DNA of 64,000 nt from an uncultured Paraburkholderia sp. (GTDB taxonomy: Bacteria > Pseudomonadota > Gammaproteobacteria > Burkholderiales > Burkholderiaceae). Location of the stretch: positions 1 to 64,000 of the forward strand of contig CALNWS010000003.1 in the NCBI GenBank assembly GCA_940747215.1. Direction: 5' to 3'. Under the pieces are notes generated by a model. It had not been told where the DNA came from and did no database searches. It saw only the letters and a program-made list of their open reading frames with translations. The position numbers and the translations under genes were made by a program. This document shows positions 1-10,493 of the stretch, one piece after another; position 1 is the first letter of the stretch, and each line of letters opens with the position of its first letter.

Positions 1-46
1 CAGATCTTTGCCGAACTACTCTTCGCTCCGAGTCTTTGTCAGCCAT
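1..46 (-). CDS. Possible start of a leftward open frame cut by the window edge
   Basis: On the minus strand an ATG at 46-44 follows a purine-rich stretch and opens a frame beginning MADKDSERRV that runs off the left edge (about 15 codons visible). It sits exactly where homology to isocitrate lyase is lost, next to an inverted repeat. It could be the N-terminus of an insertion-sequence gene, which would explain the truncation of aceA, but 15 residues cannot be assigned to a family. Confidence 0.3.
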   Translation of the reverse strand, partial: MADKDSERRVVRQRS

Positions 47-80
47 AGGTGTCCACCTCACAAATAGGTGAACACCTATG
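44..80. repeat. 15-bp imperfect inverted repeat (14/15) beside truncated aceA
   Basis: Arms at 44-58 and 66-80 are complementary at 14 of 15 positions (arm 1 reads CATAGGTGTCCACCT) around a 7-nt loop. Each arm is itself close to palindromic. It lies between the leftward frame at 46 and the first codons that align to isocitrate lyase (about 112). It could be an IS terminus or an operator for the leftward gene. Confidence 0.5.
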
Positions 81-111
81 CCCCTCGCTCAGAGTGCTGT
101 TGGATAGACGT

Positions 112-675
<564 letters not shown>

Positions 676-1061
676 TAAGTCGCGTAATCAACGAGACGCG
701 TGACGGATTCCCGCAGCGGACGTTAAAGCCGGTCGCGGGAATTCTCATCGACGCCGGCGTGTCAGGCCAAGAAAAAACGACAGACAGACTATCCGGCATT
801 GCGACAATCAAGCCGGAAGAGCCGGACGTCGTAGGAGGAGCCGCGTTGGCCGGAGATGCGCCTCTTGTCCGGCAGCGCGAAATTTCGAGTGCGGCAGTGG
901 TGGAGAGAAAGCTGGCACGTCGCACCGCGCGCGGGGGTTGCGCGCGGAACATGCCAAACGTGCGGCGAGCGACAGGACGCGCCGGCTTCATCGCCGGCGC
1001 GTTTTTTACGGCCGTCGATGCGTGCGCCGCCTGAACCCCGCGTTTAGCGTCAGCGTCAGCT
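676..1061. other. Intergenic stretch between aceA and usp remnants
   Basis: I recognise no gene in these 386 bases. The only clear element is the terminator at 979-1007. The rest shows no tRNA, no convincing start-plus-RBS and no repeat family. Confidence 0.5.
979..1007 (+). terminator. Rho-independent terminator downstream of aceA
   Basis: An 8-bp GC stem (GCGCCGGC at 979-986 with GCCGGCGC at 993-1000) with a 6-nt loop is followed by six T at 1002-1007. It is oriented to end plus-strand transcription from aceA. Confidence 0.75.
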
Positions 1062-1483
1062 TCAGCGATAGACGATCACAGGAATTTTCGTATGCGTGAG
1101 CACGCGTTGCGTTTCGCTGCCGATCAGCAGACTGCTCAGCTCGCGCCGTCCGTGAGACGCCATGAAAATCACGTTGTACGCGCCCTCTTCCGCCGCTTCG
1201 ATGATGCCGAGAACGGTGCCGGATGGACGCTCGTGCGGCTGTCGAAAGCGAGCCCGAAGCGGCGCGCCGCCAGTTCCACTTCACGCAGATGCGCCCGCGC
1301 TTCGCGCTCGCTGCGTTGCAGGAATTCGGAAGGCGGTTCGACCACTACGTCGGAAAACGACGAGTACGGATATTGCGGCAGACACGCGTACGCGGTGACC
1401 ACCTGCGCGAGGTCGATGGCGCCATTGATCGCTTTGCGTAACAGGTCCGAACCGTCGGTCGGAATGAGGATGTGCGTGAACAT
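1062..1483 (-). pseudogene. Universal stress protein (UspA family), single-base frameshift
   Basis: The N-terminus reads MFTHILIPTDGSDL, typical of the Usp fold. Codons continue to SRTSVHPAPF, where one base is missing at about 1219. The downstream frame resumes with LGIIEAAEEGAYNVIFMASHG and ends ...TKIPVIVYR at the TGA read from 1064-1062. The 422-bp span is one base short of a multiple of three, consistent with one deletion. It lies between the aceA remnant and a LysR remnant, an arrangement common beside aceA/aceB in Burkholderia. Usp proteins bind ATP/AMP and support stress survival. With the frame shifted before the C-terminal nucleotide-binding segment, the product is unlikely to work. 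Confidence 0.9.
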
Positions 1484-1631
1484 GATGCCCTCCGTCGCCG
1501 CCTGAGAGAGCCGGCGTCAGTGCCAGCGAGGCCCGGCGTATAAGCCATTGAATCGATTGTAGTTCGCCGGAATCGCGGCACCGGGGTTTTAGGGTCCGTC
1601 CGCGTCGTGTGCACATGAAGGCGAAAACCGC

Positions 1632-2530
1632 CTAAGCCCCAGTAAGCCGGATGGCCATACGTATGCTTAAGAAAATCTAGGAAGAGTCTCACGCGCAGCG
1701 GTAAATGGCGTCGCTGCGGAAAAAACCGCATGGATTTCCGATGGGCAGCGCGGCGAACTCGTCGAGCACGCTCACGAGGCGTCCGGCAGCGATGTCGGTA
1801 CCGACTTCCCACCACGAACGCCACGCGAGGCCATAGCCTTCGAGACACCATTCGTACAGCACGGCGCCGTCCGAACATTCCATCGTGCCGGACACCTTGA
1901 TCGACACCACCTTGTCGCCCTGCTGGAACACCCAGCCGCGCTGCTGGTTCGCGCTCGCGCCGAACGCGAGGCAGTTGTGATGCGCGAGATCGGCGAGCGT
2001 ATGCGGGGCGCCGCGCCAGATAGTCGGGCGACGCAACGCACACGCGCCGGTTCTCGCCGAGCTTGAGCGACACCAGCGACGAATCCGGCAATTCACCCAA
2101 ACGCACCGTGCAATCAAAACCTTCGTTGACCAGATCGACGAGCCGGTCGGACAGGTCGAGCGTGATCGACCTGTCCGAGTACGCAACGGTGAACGCCGGC
2201 ACGAGCGGCGCGACGTGGCGCCGGCCGAAACTCGCAGGTGCCGAGAGTCGCAAATGGCCGCTCGCCTTCATGCCGCCTGCCGAGACGCTCGCCTCGGCGT
2301 TCTGCATGTCGTGCACGCGCTGACAGTCTTCGAGAAAGGCCGAGCCTTCAAAGGTCAGCGTGATCTTGCGCGTGGTGCGCACCAGCAGTTTGACGCCGAG
2401 CGCTCTCTTCAAGCGCGTCGATCCGGCAGCCGATGATGGCGAGCGCAACGCCCTCGGCGAGCGCCGCGGCGGACAGGCTGCCCTTGGCCGCAACGGTCAC
2501 GAAAGTCTCGATCTGCTTGAAACGGTCCAT
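1632..2530 (-). pseudogene. LysR-family transcriptional regulator, multiple frameshifts
   Basis: The N-terminus MDRFKQIETFVTVAAKGSLS is a LysR winged-helix start. The frame is lost around 2400-2430 and resumes with GVKLLVRTTRKITLTFEGS. The effector domain is spread over two further frames (LVPAFTVAYSDRSITLDLSD, then LADLAHHNCLAFGAS and AVLYEWCLEGYGLAWRS). The end, PLRVRLFLDFLKHTYG, lies in yet another frame near 1650. At least three indels are therefore present. LysR proteins usually act on neighbouring or divergent genes. Here it sits divergently from the HAD dehalogenase at 2691, so that gene was a likely target. Both are broken. Confidence 0.88.
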
Positions 2531-2690
2531 GAGGCGTCCATGAAGGGTCCCGAAGCGCAAAACGCGGGAATGGGTATGATGGGCGTCAGATTAGGTGGAT
2601 GAAAGTAAAAGATCAAGTGATCTTTAGCTTTTTTTAGGGCTAAGCCGCACTAATACAATCCATCCTGACCTCTGGCAAGAGCGCAAGGCA

Positions 2691-3427
2691 ATGTCGGCCA
2701 CAAAAACACTCTTCCCAAAAGCAGTGATTTTCGACGCCTACGGCACGCTTTTCGACGTGCATTCGGTGATGGCTGCCGCGGAACAGCTCTTTCCGGGCCA
2801 CGGCGACGCGCTCTCGCAGTTGTGGTGCCTGAAGCAGATCGAATACACGCAGTTGCGCACGCTCGCCGATTCCGCTGGCCCCGTCGCGAACGGAAGCCAC
2901 GCGCACTACCGGCCGTTCTGGGACATCACGCTCGACGCGCTGCGCTTCACCGCAAAAAACTTCAGCTGACGCTCAGCCGCGCCACCGAAAAACGCCTGAT
3001 GGACGAATACGCGTGTCTGTCCGCGTTTCGGGATGCCGTGAGCGCGTTGCGTCAGCTGCATGCGTCGAAAGCAAGGCCCGGCGTCGCGATCCTCTCGAAC
3101 GGCAATCCGCAGATGCTCGACATCGCCGTGAAGAGCGCTGGCATGACGGGCCTCTTCGACCACGTGCTTTCCGTCGACGCCGTGCGCGCCTACAAACCTT
3201 CGCCCACCGCTTACGCGCTCGCCACGCGCGCCTTCGACGCGCAGCCGCGCGAGATCGTCTTCGTCTCGTCGAACGGCTGGGATATGGCGGGCGCGTCGTG
3301 GTTCGGCTTCACCACTTTCTGGCTCAACCGGCTCAACGCACCCGTCGAAGAACTGGGCGTCGTGCCGCATGGTACGGGCACGAGCATGAGCGAACTGCAC
3401 GCGTTTCTCAGCAGCTTAGCTAGCTAG
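2691..3427 (+). pseudogene. Type II haloacid dehalogenase (HAD family), poly-A slippage frameshift
   Basis: The protein begins MSATKTLFPKAVIFDAYGTL, with the DAYGT nucleophile motif of L-2-haloacid dehalogenases, followed by FDVHS. The frame ends early at RFTAKNFS. One A has been lost from the A run at 2954-2959, since the expected RFTAKKLQLTLS needs seven. The rest follows in another frame: VAILSNGNPQML (motif II), AVRAYKPSP (motif III lysine) and FVSSNGWDMAGASWFGF (motif IV). The full-length product would be about 245 residues, normal for the family. It is flanked by the dead LysR gene and dead aceB. Only the one lesion is visible, so the loss may be recent. Confidence 0.9.
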
Positions 3428-3570
3428 CATCCACGCGTCCAGCGGAAAGCCCGCCGGCAGCCGCATGCGCCACAGCCTTGGCGCATGACGGCAATCCACG
3501 GATATTCGCGACGCACATCACCTCAACTCAACATTTGCATGTTTGCAATCTGACCGACCAAGGAGAAAGC

Positions 3571-5210
3571 ATGGCCAACCCGCAGTCATCATTGTCGTTG
3601 CCCTAGGGCATGGAGATCACGGCCGAGATCAAGCCGGGCTACGAAGCGATTCTCACGCGCGAAGCGCTCGAACTCGTCGCGGCGCTGCATCGCACGTTCG
3701 AGCTGCGTCGCCAGCAGTTGCTGCAGGCTCGCGCGGAACGCACGAAACGCCTCGACGCCGGCGAGCGCCCCGACTTTCTCGCGGAGACAAAAAGCATCCG
3801 CGAAGGCGACTGGAAGATCGCGCCACTGCCGCAGGATCTGCAATGCCGTCGCGTGGAAATCACCGGGCCGGTCGAGCGCAAGATGATCATTAACGCGCTG
3901 AACTCGGGCGCGGATTCGTACATGACGGACTTCGAAGATTCGAACGCGCCGAGCTGGGACAACCAGATCACGGGGCACATCAATCTGAAGGACGCGGTGC
4001 GCCGCACGATTTCGCTCGAACAGAACGGCAAGTCGTACAAACTGAACGACAAGGTCGCGACGCTGATCGTGCGTCCGCGCGGCTGGCATCTCGACGAGAA
4101 GCACGTGAAGGTGGACGGCAAGCGCGTGTCGGGCGGCATCTTCGATTTCGCGCTCTTCATGGTTCACAACACACGCGAGCAGGTTGCGTGCGGCATGGCA
4201 CCCTATTTCTATCTGCCGAAGATGGAAAGCCATCTGGAAGCGTGTCTGTAGAACGACATTTTCGTCGCCGCGCAGGAAACGGTCGGCGTGCCGCGCGGCG
4301 GTGCTGATCGAGACGATCGTCGCCGCATTCGAAATGGACGAGATCCTGTACGAGCTGCGCGAACACAGCTCGGGGCTGAACGTCGGCGGCTGGGACTACA
4401 TCTTCTCGGCGATCAAGAAGTTCAAGAGCGATCGCGATTTCTGCCTCGCCGACCGCTCGCAGATCACGATGACGTCGCCGTTCATGCGCGCGTACGCGCT
4501 GCTGCCATCGCCGTAACGCGCCGGCCATCGGCGGCATGAGCGCGCTGATTCCGATCAAGAACGACGCTGCGGCAAACGAAAAGGCAATGGGCGGCGCGCG
4601 ATGCGGGCGACGGTTACGACAGCGGCTGGGTCGCATACCCGAGTCTCGTGCCGATCGCGATGGAAGAGTTCGTAAAGGTCCTCGGCGACAAGCCGAATCA
4701 GATCGGCAAGCAGCGCGACGACGTGCTCGTCACGGCAACCGATCTGATGGATTTCCGTCCCGAGACGCCGATCACCGAAGCGGGCTTGCGCAACAACATC
4801 AACGTCGGTATTTACTACCTAGGTTCGTGGCTCGCAGGCAATGGCTGCGTGCCGATTCACAACCTCCTGATAGAAGATGCCGCGACGGCCGAGATTTCGC
4901 GCGTACAGGTCTGGCAGTGGATCCGCTCGCCGAAGGGCAAGCTCGAAGATGGCCGCAGGTGACGGCCGAACTCGTGCGCGAACTGTCGGCGCAGGAACTC
5001 GTGAAGGTAAAGGAAGCCGTGGGCGGCAACACGAAACCCTACGACCGTGCCGCGCAAATCTTCGAGGAAATGTCGACGTCCGAAACGTTCACCGATTTCC
5101 TGACGCTACCGCTGTACAAAGAGATCTGGGTACTAGGCCCGCTCCCGCCAGCCACGCAGTACACACGTATTATGCACGCGATGAAAGAGCGGCTTGGGTC
5201 GCAAGACTGA
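3571..5210 (+). pseudogene. aceB: Malate synthase A with nonsense codons, deletions and frameshifts
   Basis: Malate synthase condenses glyoxylate with acetyl-CoA, the second step of the glyoxylate bypass. The start at 3571 follows AAGGAGA. The frame reads MANPQSSLSLP and then TAG at 3604. It continues [16 protein letters not shown] through [12 protein letters not shown] and [15 protein letters not shown] to a TAG at 4249, where a Trp is expected (TGG to TAG). A short deletion near 4290 removes about five codons after VGVPRG. Later parts lie in other frames: [53 protein letters not shown] and PLYKEIWVLGPLPP, ending at the TGA at 5208-5210. The gene has at least four lesions, so it is older debris than the HAD gene. 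Confidence 0.95.
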
Positions 5211-5218
5211 CCGACCGG

Positions 5219-5256
5219 ACGGCCCGACAGGCGCAAGCTTGCCGGGCCGTTTTTTC
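5219..5256 (+). terminator. Rho-independent terminator after aceB
   Basis: ACGGCCCG at 5219-5226 pairs with CGGGCCGT at 5243-5250, with inner extension around GGC/TTGC, followed by a T tract to 5255. It lies immediately after the aceB stop and has survived although the gene is dead. Confidence 0.8.
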
Positions 5257-5337
5257 TTCGCCGCGATGCGTGCCGTGCGCGCGAGTGTGGGGATGCGCTT
5301 AAGTGCGCTCGAGTACCACTTAAGTGCGCGTGAGTGC

Positions 5338-5739
5338 CTAGCGCGTGCTGCGATATTCGACCCAGTCGCCCGAACGGATTTCCGGCAGCCCTTTCACGGC
5401 ATCCGGCGCGACGGGATAGAAGCGGCAATTCAGGACGTTGCCGTCCACTTTCAGCATCACGTCGCGAGCGATGAACAGCTCTTCGTTGCCGGGATACACG
5501 GCTTCGATTTCGTCGAGTACGGCGACGAGCGCGTCGTCGATTTCATAGACATTGCCGATCACGTCGACACCCGCTTCGTCGATGGCGAGCCCGGGATACA
5601 GACCGAAATCGAACAGATGTCCCTTCACTGAAGCCGTGCCCAACAGATTCGGCACCGCGATCTCGTTACGCGCCGCAGCCTCGCTGATGTCGCTCACTTC
5701 GCCGGCCCACAACGTGCCGTATACAAAAACCGTTTGCAT
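5338..5739 (-). CDS. Gamma-glutamylcyclotransferase-family (AIG2-like) protein
   Basis: This is an intact frame of 133 residues. Residues 3-11 read TVFVYGTLW, the signature glycine-rich turn of the GGCT/AIG2 fold, and the segment AVLDEIEAVYPGNEEL carries the acidic residues expected at the active site. Family members cleave gamma-glutamyl amino acids to pyroglutamate or act on related amides, but the substrate cannot be read from sequence. It is a single-domain soluble protein of normal length without signal peptide. Its stop (TAG, from 5340-5338) lies next to two imperfect direct repeats containing CTTAAGTGCGC (about 5296-5313 and 5319-5336). The gene upstream on the same strand is the broken rraA. 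Confidence 0.85.
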   Translation of the reverse strand: MQTVFVYGTLWAGEVSDISEAAARNEIAVPNLLGTASVKGHLFDFGLYPGLAIDEAGVDVIGNVYEIDDALVAVLDEIEAVYPGNEELFIARDVMLKVDGNVLNCRFYPVAPDAVKGLPEIRSGDWVEYRSTR

Positions 5740-5784
5740 CGTCGTGTGTTCTCCTTGCAGTCAATGCTTTCTCACTTCGCTCGC

Positions 5785-6277
5785 TCACTTCAACGCAGCA
5801 CTCGCGACCAGTACGTCGTCGCTATCGGCGTAAATCCATTCGCCCGGATGCACCAATGCACCGGGCATTTGCACCGCGACGTCGCGCTCTCCGCTGCCTA
5901 CCCGCTGACACCGCCGCGGATTCGTCGCAATCGCGGCCACACCTACGTTGATCTCGTTGAGTTCGAGTGTATCGCGCACGCAACCGTTCAACAGAATGCC
6001 CGCCCAGCCATTCTGTTCCGCCTGCTGCGACAGATTGGCGCCGGCCAGCGCACAATGCAGACTGCCGCCGGCGTCGATCTGTCGCAGCAGGCGGCCCGCG
6101 CCCTTTTCCTCGAGCACCGTGCGCACGAGACCGTTGTCCTCGAACACTCTCAATTTGACGGCTTCGCCGCTGAAACACTCGCTGCGGCTGAACAGGTGAA
6201 AGACCGGCTCCATCACACGCAATGTGCCGAGCGCCAGTTGATCCTCTGTCGCACAGGTCGGCGGTTGCAAAGCTCAT
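5785..6277 (-). pseudogene. rraA: RraA (regulator of RNase E) with an early frameshift
   Basis: RraA binds RNase E and inhibits its activity; related proteins are aldolases. The start ATG at 6277 gives [10 protein letters not shown], after which a small deletion near 6248 shifts the frame. The remainder is clear: [56 protein letters not shown], and ADSDDVLVA near the end. A second change is an extra residue in the normally conserved VLVIDGGGS segment, which reads [10 protein letters not shown]. The 493-bp length is not a multiple of three. No intact start with a good ribosome site precedes the long downstream frame, so I call it a pseudogene. Confidence 0.85.
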
Positions 6278-6479
6278 GAAAAGTCTCCTCGGTCGGGACG
6301 ATCGGGACATTATGCAACGTCGAAAGTCGCACTACACCTAAAATGAGAGGCCGGGCCGGCATTCGGGTTCCACATGTGCTCCTCCCACGCTTGTGCGTGC
6401 CTCTGCATTTTGCGCGCACGGGGTCGCGTGGCGGTCTCCGGCGACGTCCAGGCGCTCGTCTTTCTTTCCGGTCATCGTC

Positions 6480-7316
6480 ATGAGTTCGTTTGCAGAAACC
6501 GATCCGTCAGGCATTGTTCGCTTCGCCATTATTCCCCTCGAATTCCAGCCGAACGACACTCATCCGATTCGCGTGCGCTCGCGTCCGATGCCTTCCGGTT
6601 GGCGCATCGCGCGACACACGCATGCGTGGACTCAGGTGGCTTATGCATCGCGCGGCATGCTGCGGGTGGCGACGACGGGCACCACGTGGACCGTGCCGCC
6701 CTCGCGCGCGATCTGGGTCCCGCCGCATGTGACGCACGAAGTGTTCGCCGTCGAAGATGCATTCTTGCGTACGCTCTACTCTACATCACCGAAAGCATGG
6801 TGCCGGCGGGACTGGATACGCCGCGCGTCGTCGAAGTCTCGGATCTGTTGCGCGAAGTGATTGCCGCGCCCGATACGTCCGATATTTCGCCTGAACGAGA
6901 GAAGTTGCTCGGCGCACTCGCACTCGACGAACTCACGCGTTCGTAACCGCTGCCGCTTTCCGTGCCGATGCCGAACGAGAAACGTCTGCGTGCATTGTGC
7001 GAGGCGGTGATCGCAGATTCGACGCATGGCGAGTCGCTCGAGCAATGGGCGTCGAGTGTCGGCGCAAGTACGCGGACGATCGTGCGTCTGTTCCGCCAGG
7101 AATTGGGTGTGAGTTTTTCGCAGTGGCGTCAGCAGGCGATTCTTGCGCGCGCGATTCCGCTGCTAAGCTAGGGCCGGCCCGCTGTCTCATGTCGCGCAGG
7201 AGTTGGGCTATCAAAGTCAGAGCGCGTTTTCGGCGATGTTCCGGCGTGCGTTCGGAGCGAGCCCGCGTGCGTTCATCGAGCGCGGATCGGAGTATCACAG
7301 GATATCGGACGACTAG
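6480..7316 (+). pseudogene. AraC-family transcriptional regulator, frameshifts and a TAG
   Basis: The N-terminal cupin-type sensor is visible: SGWRIARHTHAWTQVAYAS and WVPPHVTHEVFAVEDAFLRT. The frame then shifts near 6775 and continues SMVPAGLDTPRVVEVSDLLRE. The DNA-binding part starts with EKRLRALCEAVIADSTHGES and has the helix-turn-helix SVGASTRTIVRLFRQELGVS. It is cut by a TAG at 7169-7171 with a small indel. The second HTH helix follows in another frame as AQELGYQSQSAFSAMFRRA and FGASPRAFIE, ending at TAG 7314-7316. The order matches regulators with an N-terminal RmlC-like sensor and C-terminal AraC domain. The target is unknown. Confidence 0.88.
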
Positions 7317-7438
7317 GACGGCATGGAATCGGATGACGAATCGGCGCAACCGCGCACGGAGTCGTCGTCCGATTAGTCCGGTCGATGAATCGCGGCGCAA
7401 CGAAGCGCAGTGCGATGAACGGCGATGGCCAAGCGTCG

Positions 7439-7903
7439 CTAGACGCGCCGCGCGAGATGCCGAATCGCGCCGAGCTGTGCGAGACGCGGGCCAGCGAGCT
7501 TATAGCCCTTGCGTTGATAAAGACGCGCCGCCGGGTTGTCGACGAACACACGCAACTGCAGCTCGCGCAGACCGCGTTCACGTGCCCATTGATGTGAAAT
7601 ATCCAGCAGATACGTGCCCGCACCGAGCCGCCGATAGCCTTCGGCGATCTGCACGTCGCGAACGTGGAGCGAGTCGCCCTCTTGCGTGATGCGCAGCACG
7701 CCCATCGGCGTGCTCTCCATTTCGAGAATGAAATTCTCCGACTCGCGCCAGCTTCCAAGAAACAGATCGGCACGCCAGACGAGATGATGGCGGCGATAGT
7801 AGCCGCCCATGTTGTTGCGCGTCAACGCCTCGGCGAATTCGAAATCGTCCATGCTCGCCTGACGCAGATGAAACGGTAACGGAGCTTCTGTTGGATCGAA
7901 CAT
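7439..7903 (-). CDS. GNAT-family N-acetyltransferase
   Basis: The frame is intact and encodes 154 residues from the ATG at 7903, chosen because the following MFDPTEAPLPFHLRQASM gives a normal GNAT beginning; a longer upstream frame would run through the terminator region. The core motif A is YRRLGAGTYLLD (acetyl-CoA pyrophosphate loop), preceded by SLHVRDVQIAEG and followed by RELQLRVFVDNPAARLYQRKGY, the standard end of the fold. The substrate cannot be predicted. It lies downstream of tRNA-Asp on the same strand but is separated from it by the terminator at 8006-8040. Confidence 0.85.
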   Translation of the reverse strand: MFDPTEAPLPFHLRQASMDDFEFAEALTRNNMGGYYRRHHLVWRADLFLGSWRESENFILEMESTPMGVLRITQEGDSLHVRDVQIAEGYRRLGAGTYLLDISHQWARERGLRELQLRVFVDNPAARLYQRKGYKLAGPRLAQLGAIRHLARRV

Positions 7904-8005
7904 GGCGGGCACGACGAAGGTGAGTCGTTCAACGGTAGAATAGGCTGCACGCGCTGGTAATGGCTGTTTGTCCCGGAGCATACCTAGGTGAAGCGGGATT
8001 GGAAA

Positions 8006-8040
8006 TAAAAAAAGCCCACTTCTTTCGAAGTGGGCTTTCT
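8006..8040 (-). terminator. Rho-independent terminator after tRNA-Asp
   Basis: A perfect 12-bp stem (AAAGCCCACTTC at 8011-8022, GAAGTGGGCTTT at 8027-8038) with a 4-nt loop. On the minus strand it is followed by a T-rich run (complement of 8006-8012). It lies just downstream of tRNA-Asp. Confidence 0.85.
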
Positions 8041-8046
8041 TCAATC

Positions 8047-8123
8047 TGGCGGAGCGGACGGGACTCGAACCCGCGCCCCCCGGCGTGACAGGCCGGTATT
8101 CTAACCAACTGAACTACCGCTCC
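8047..8123 (-). tRNA. tRNA-Asp (GTC)
   Basis: A 77-nt cloverleaf on the minus strand with a GGAGCGG/CCGCTCC acceptor stem, anticodon arm CCGGCCTGTCACGCCGG with GTC anticodon, GGTTCGAGTCC T-arm and an encoded CCA (complement of 8047-8049). Confidence 0.97.
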
Positions 8124-8228
8124 AGATTTTTGCATCGCGACTCATGCTGCCAGTGAGCCTTGACTCACCGAACTGCCTGCCTGATGCCGCTGCACCGTTC
8201 AACTGCTTACCGAACGACGCCGATGTTT

Positions 8229-8304
8229 TGGCGTCCCCTAGGGGAATCGAACCCCTGTACTCACCGTGAAAGGGTGATGTCCTAGGCCTCTAGACGAAGG
8301 GGAC
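8229..8304 (-). tRNA. tRNA-Glu (TTC)
   Basis: A 76-nt tRNA with acceptor GTCCCCT/AGGGGAC, anticodon loop CTTTCAC (anticodon TTC), T-arm GGGGTTCGATTCCCC and encoded CCA. It is downstream of gltX, the gene for its own synthetase, on the same strand. Confidence 0.97.
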
Positions 8305-8474
8305 ATAATCTTCAGATCTGCCTTTATTTCGCTGCTAACTCACAACTCACGCTAACCTGTTAGTTATTTCGTTTCGTCAATTGCGAAGATAAACAATTAA
8401 ACTACGTTGCAGCGGTTTATGAAGTCTTTTTTGCTACGAGCTCCAGACTTCGGAACAACTTCACACTGCTCTGA

Positions 8475-8550
<76 letters not shown>

Positions 8551-8615
8551 TTGCAGAACAACAATAAGATTTTAGAAGCCAAATTGTGCTTTGTAAATAC
8601 CATTTGAGCAATTGT

Positions 8616-8640
8616 ATGCGACTTTTTTTGCAAGTCGCAT
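8616..8640 (-). terminator. Weak stem-loop between gltX and tRNA-Ala
   Basis: ATGCGACT (8616-8623) pairs with AGTCGCAT (8633-8640) around a T-rich loop. It follows the gltX stop by about 30 nt. There is no strong T tract after the stem, so it may be a processing hairpin separating gltX from the tRNA transcript. Confidence 0.35.
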
Positions 8641-8671
8641 GCAAACCAGCTAAAAGCACAGGTGAATGCGC

Positions 8672-10081
8672 TTAAGCCAACGCTTTTTCGATACGGCCGA
8701 CCACGACGTCGCGCCCGAACAGCATCAGCACGCTGTCGATTGACGGCGTATGCGTCGTGCCCGCCACCAGCAGACGAACCGGTATGGCCAGTTGCGGCAT
8801 CTTCAGCTTGTGCGCGGCGAGCGTTGCCTTCAGCGCGGCGGAAATCGCTTCCTTCGTCCACTCCGCGGTGTTGAGCGCGTTGGCTAGATCGGCGAGCGCC
8901 GGGCGCACCACCTCGGTCACGTGCTGCGCGAGCGACTCGGTGTCGGGTACCGGTATGCGATAGAACATCGCGGCGTTCTCCGCGATTTCCTTCACCGTCG
9001 ACGCTCGATCCTTCAGCAGCCCCACTACCGCCGTCAGATCGGCGCCCTGTGCGATCGCCGCTTCGTCGATACCGAGTTCCGCGAAGAATGGCTTTGCGAG
9101 TTCCGCGAGCCGCGCGTTGTCGGCTTCCTTGATGTAGTGCACGTTGAGCCAGTTGAGCTTGTCGTGGTCGTACTGAGCCGGCGACTTGCCCAGATGCTCG
9201 AGATCGAACCATTCGACGAACTGTTCACGCGAGAAGATTTCCGCGTCACCGTGCGACCAGCCGAGCCGCGCCAGATAGTTGACCACGGCTTCCGGCAGAT
9301 AACCGGCGTCGCGATAACCCATCACGCTCATCGCGCCGTGGCGCTTGCTCATCTTTTCGCCCTGCTCGTTCAGCACGGTGGGCAAGTGCGCGTACACCGG
9401 CGGCTCGCCGCCAAGCGCACGCAGAATGTTGATCTGACGCGGCGTGTTGTTCACGTGGTCGTCGCCGCGAATCACGTGCGTGATCTTCATGTCGAGGTCG
9501 TCCACCACCACGCAGAAGTTGTACGTGGCCGTGCCGTCCGGGCGTGCGATCACGAGGTCGTCGAGTTCTTCGTTCGAGATCTCGATGCGGCCTTTCACGG
9601 CGTCGTCCCAAACTACCACGCCCGTTAGCGGATTGCGGAAGCGCAGCACCGGTTGCACACCCGCCGGCGGCTCCGGCAACACCTTGCCCGGCTCCGGACG
9701 CCACGTGCCGTCGTAGCGCGGCTTTTCGCCCGCTTCGCGCTGACGCTCGCGCAACGCGTTGAGCTCTTCCTTGGACATGTAACACGGGTACACGAGGCCC
9801 GCGTCCTGCATCTGCTTCAGCACTTCGCGATAACGGTCCATGCGCTGCATCTGGTAGAACGGGCCTTCATCGATATCGAGGTCGAGCCATTGCATGCCTT
9901 CGAGAATGGCATCGACAGATTGCGTGGTGGAGCGCTCGACGTCGGTGTCCTCGATCCGCAGCACGAACGTCCCTTTCATCTTGCGCGCGAACGCCCACGG
10001 GTAGAGCGCGGAACGAATGTTGCCAAGGTGGATGAAGCCGGTGGGACTCGGTGCGAAACGGGTACGAACTGAGGTAGTCAT
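8672..10081 (-). CDS. gltX: Glutamyl-tRNA synthetase
   Basis: GltX charges tRNA-Glu with glutamate in the cytoplasm. The 469-residue frame is full length. The class I HIGH motif is HLGN at residues 18-21 within [18 protein letters not shown]. The KMSKS motif is KMSKR at 243-247, followed by [18 protein letters not shown]. The anticodon-binding helical cage occupies the C-terminal third ([16 protein letters not shown] near the end). It is followed on the same strand by tRNA-Ala, tRNA-Glu and tRNA-Asp, the usual Burkholderia order. No lesion is seen, in contrast to the metabolic genes nearby. Confidence 0.97.
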   Translation of the reverse strand: MTTSVRTRFAPSPTGFIHLGNIRSALYPWAFARKMKGTFVLRIEDTDVERSTTQSVDAILEGMQWLDLDIDEGPFYQMQRMDRYREVLKQMQDAGLVYPCYMSKEELNALRERQREAGEKPRYDGTWRPEPGKVLPEPPAGVQPVLRFRNPLTGVVVWDDAVKGRIEISNEELDDLVIARPDGTATYNFCVVVDDLDMKITHVIRGDDHVNNTPRQINILRALGGEPPVYAHLPTVLNEQGEKMSKRHGAMSVMGYRDAGYLPEAVVNYLARLGWSHGDAEIFSREQFVEWFDLEHLGKSPAQYDHDKLNWLNVHYIKEADNARLAELAKPFFAELGIDEAAIAQGADLTAVVGLLKDRASTVKEIAENAAMFYRIPVPDTESLAQHVTEVVRPALADLANALNTAEWTKEAISAALKATLAAHKLKMPQLAIPVRLLVAGTTHTPSIDSVLMLFGRDVVVGRIEKALA

Positions 10082-10493
10082 TAGCGATTACTCGGAAGAC
10101 AAGGTGCCGGCACCAAGGCGTTATTCAAGCGCGATTCGGCCTGAGGCGCGGCAGCGAAGCGCGTTCATCGGACTGACTGCGCCACGCATGAACGCGAAGG
10201 AATTGGATACGAGAAGTGAATTATACCTTCCGCGCGCGTTTCGCCTGCCCTCGTCCGAATGGCTAACGACGCGCCCGGCACAGCCGCGAGCGGTGCTTCG
10301 AGCGCCCTGCGCGACACTCGAATGCGCCCTATGCAACGTTTCATTACGGCGCAGCCGCGCGCCTTAGCCTTTGATTTATAATGTGCGCGCGCTGCGGATA
10401 CGGATCAAACCACAGCGCATGGAATCGCTTGGTGTGCCCCCCGGCGATCCTGTCTGACATTCGACCTTGCGCCTGATCGCGGCACTCGGCCCG
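10082..10493. other. Divergent intergenic region between gltX and patatin pseudogene
   Basis: There is no gene in these roughly 410 bases. A perfect -10 hexamer TATAAT is present at 10377-10382 on the plus strand, upstream of the patatin pseudogene, but no good -35 stands 16-18 bp before it. Nothing else is recognisable. Confidence 0.4.

Noticed and set aside
5296..5336. Two imperfect CTTAAGTGCGC direct repeats as a regulatory array
   Set aside because: They lie downstream of a stop codon between converging transcripts, with only two copies. No role can be argued from sequence.
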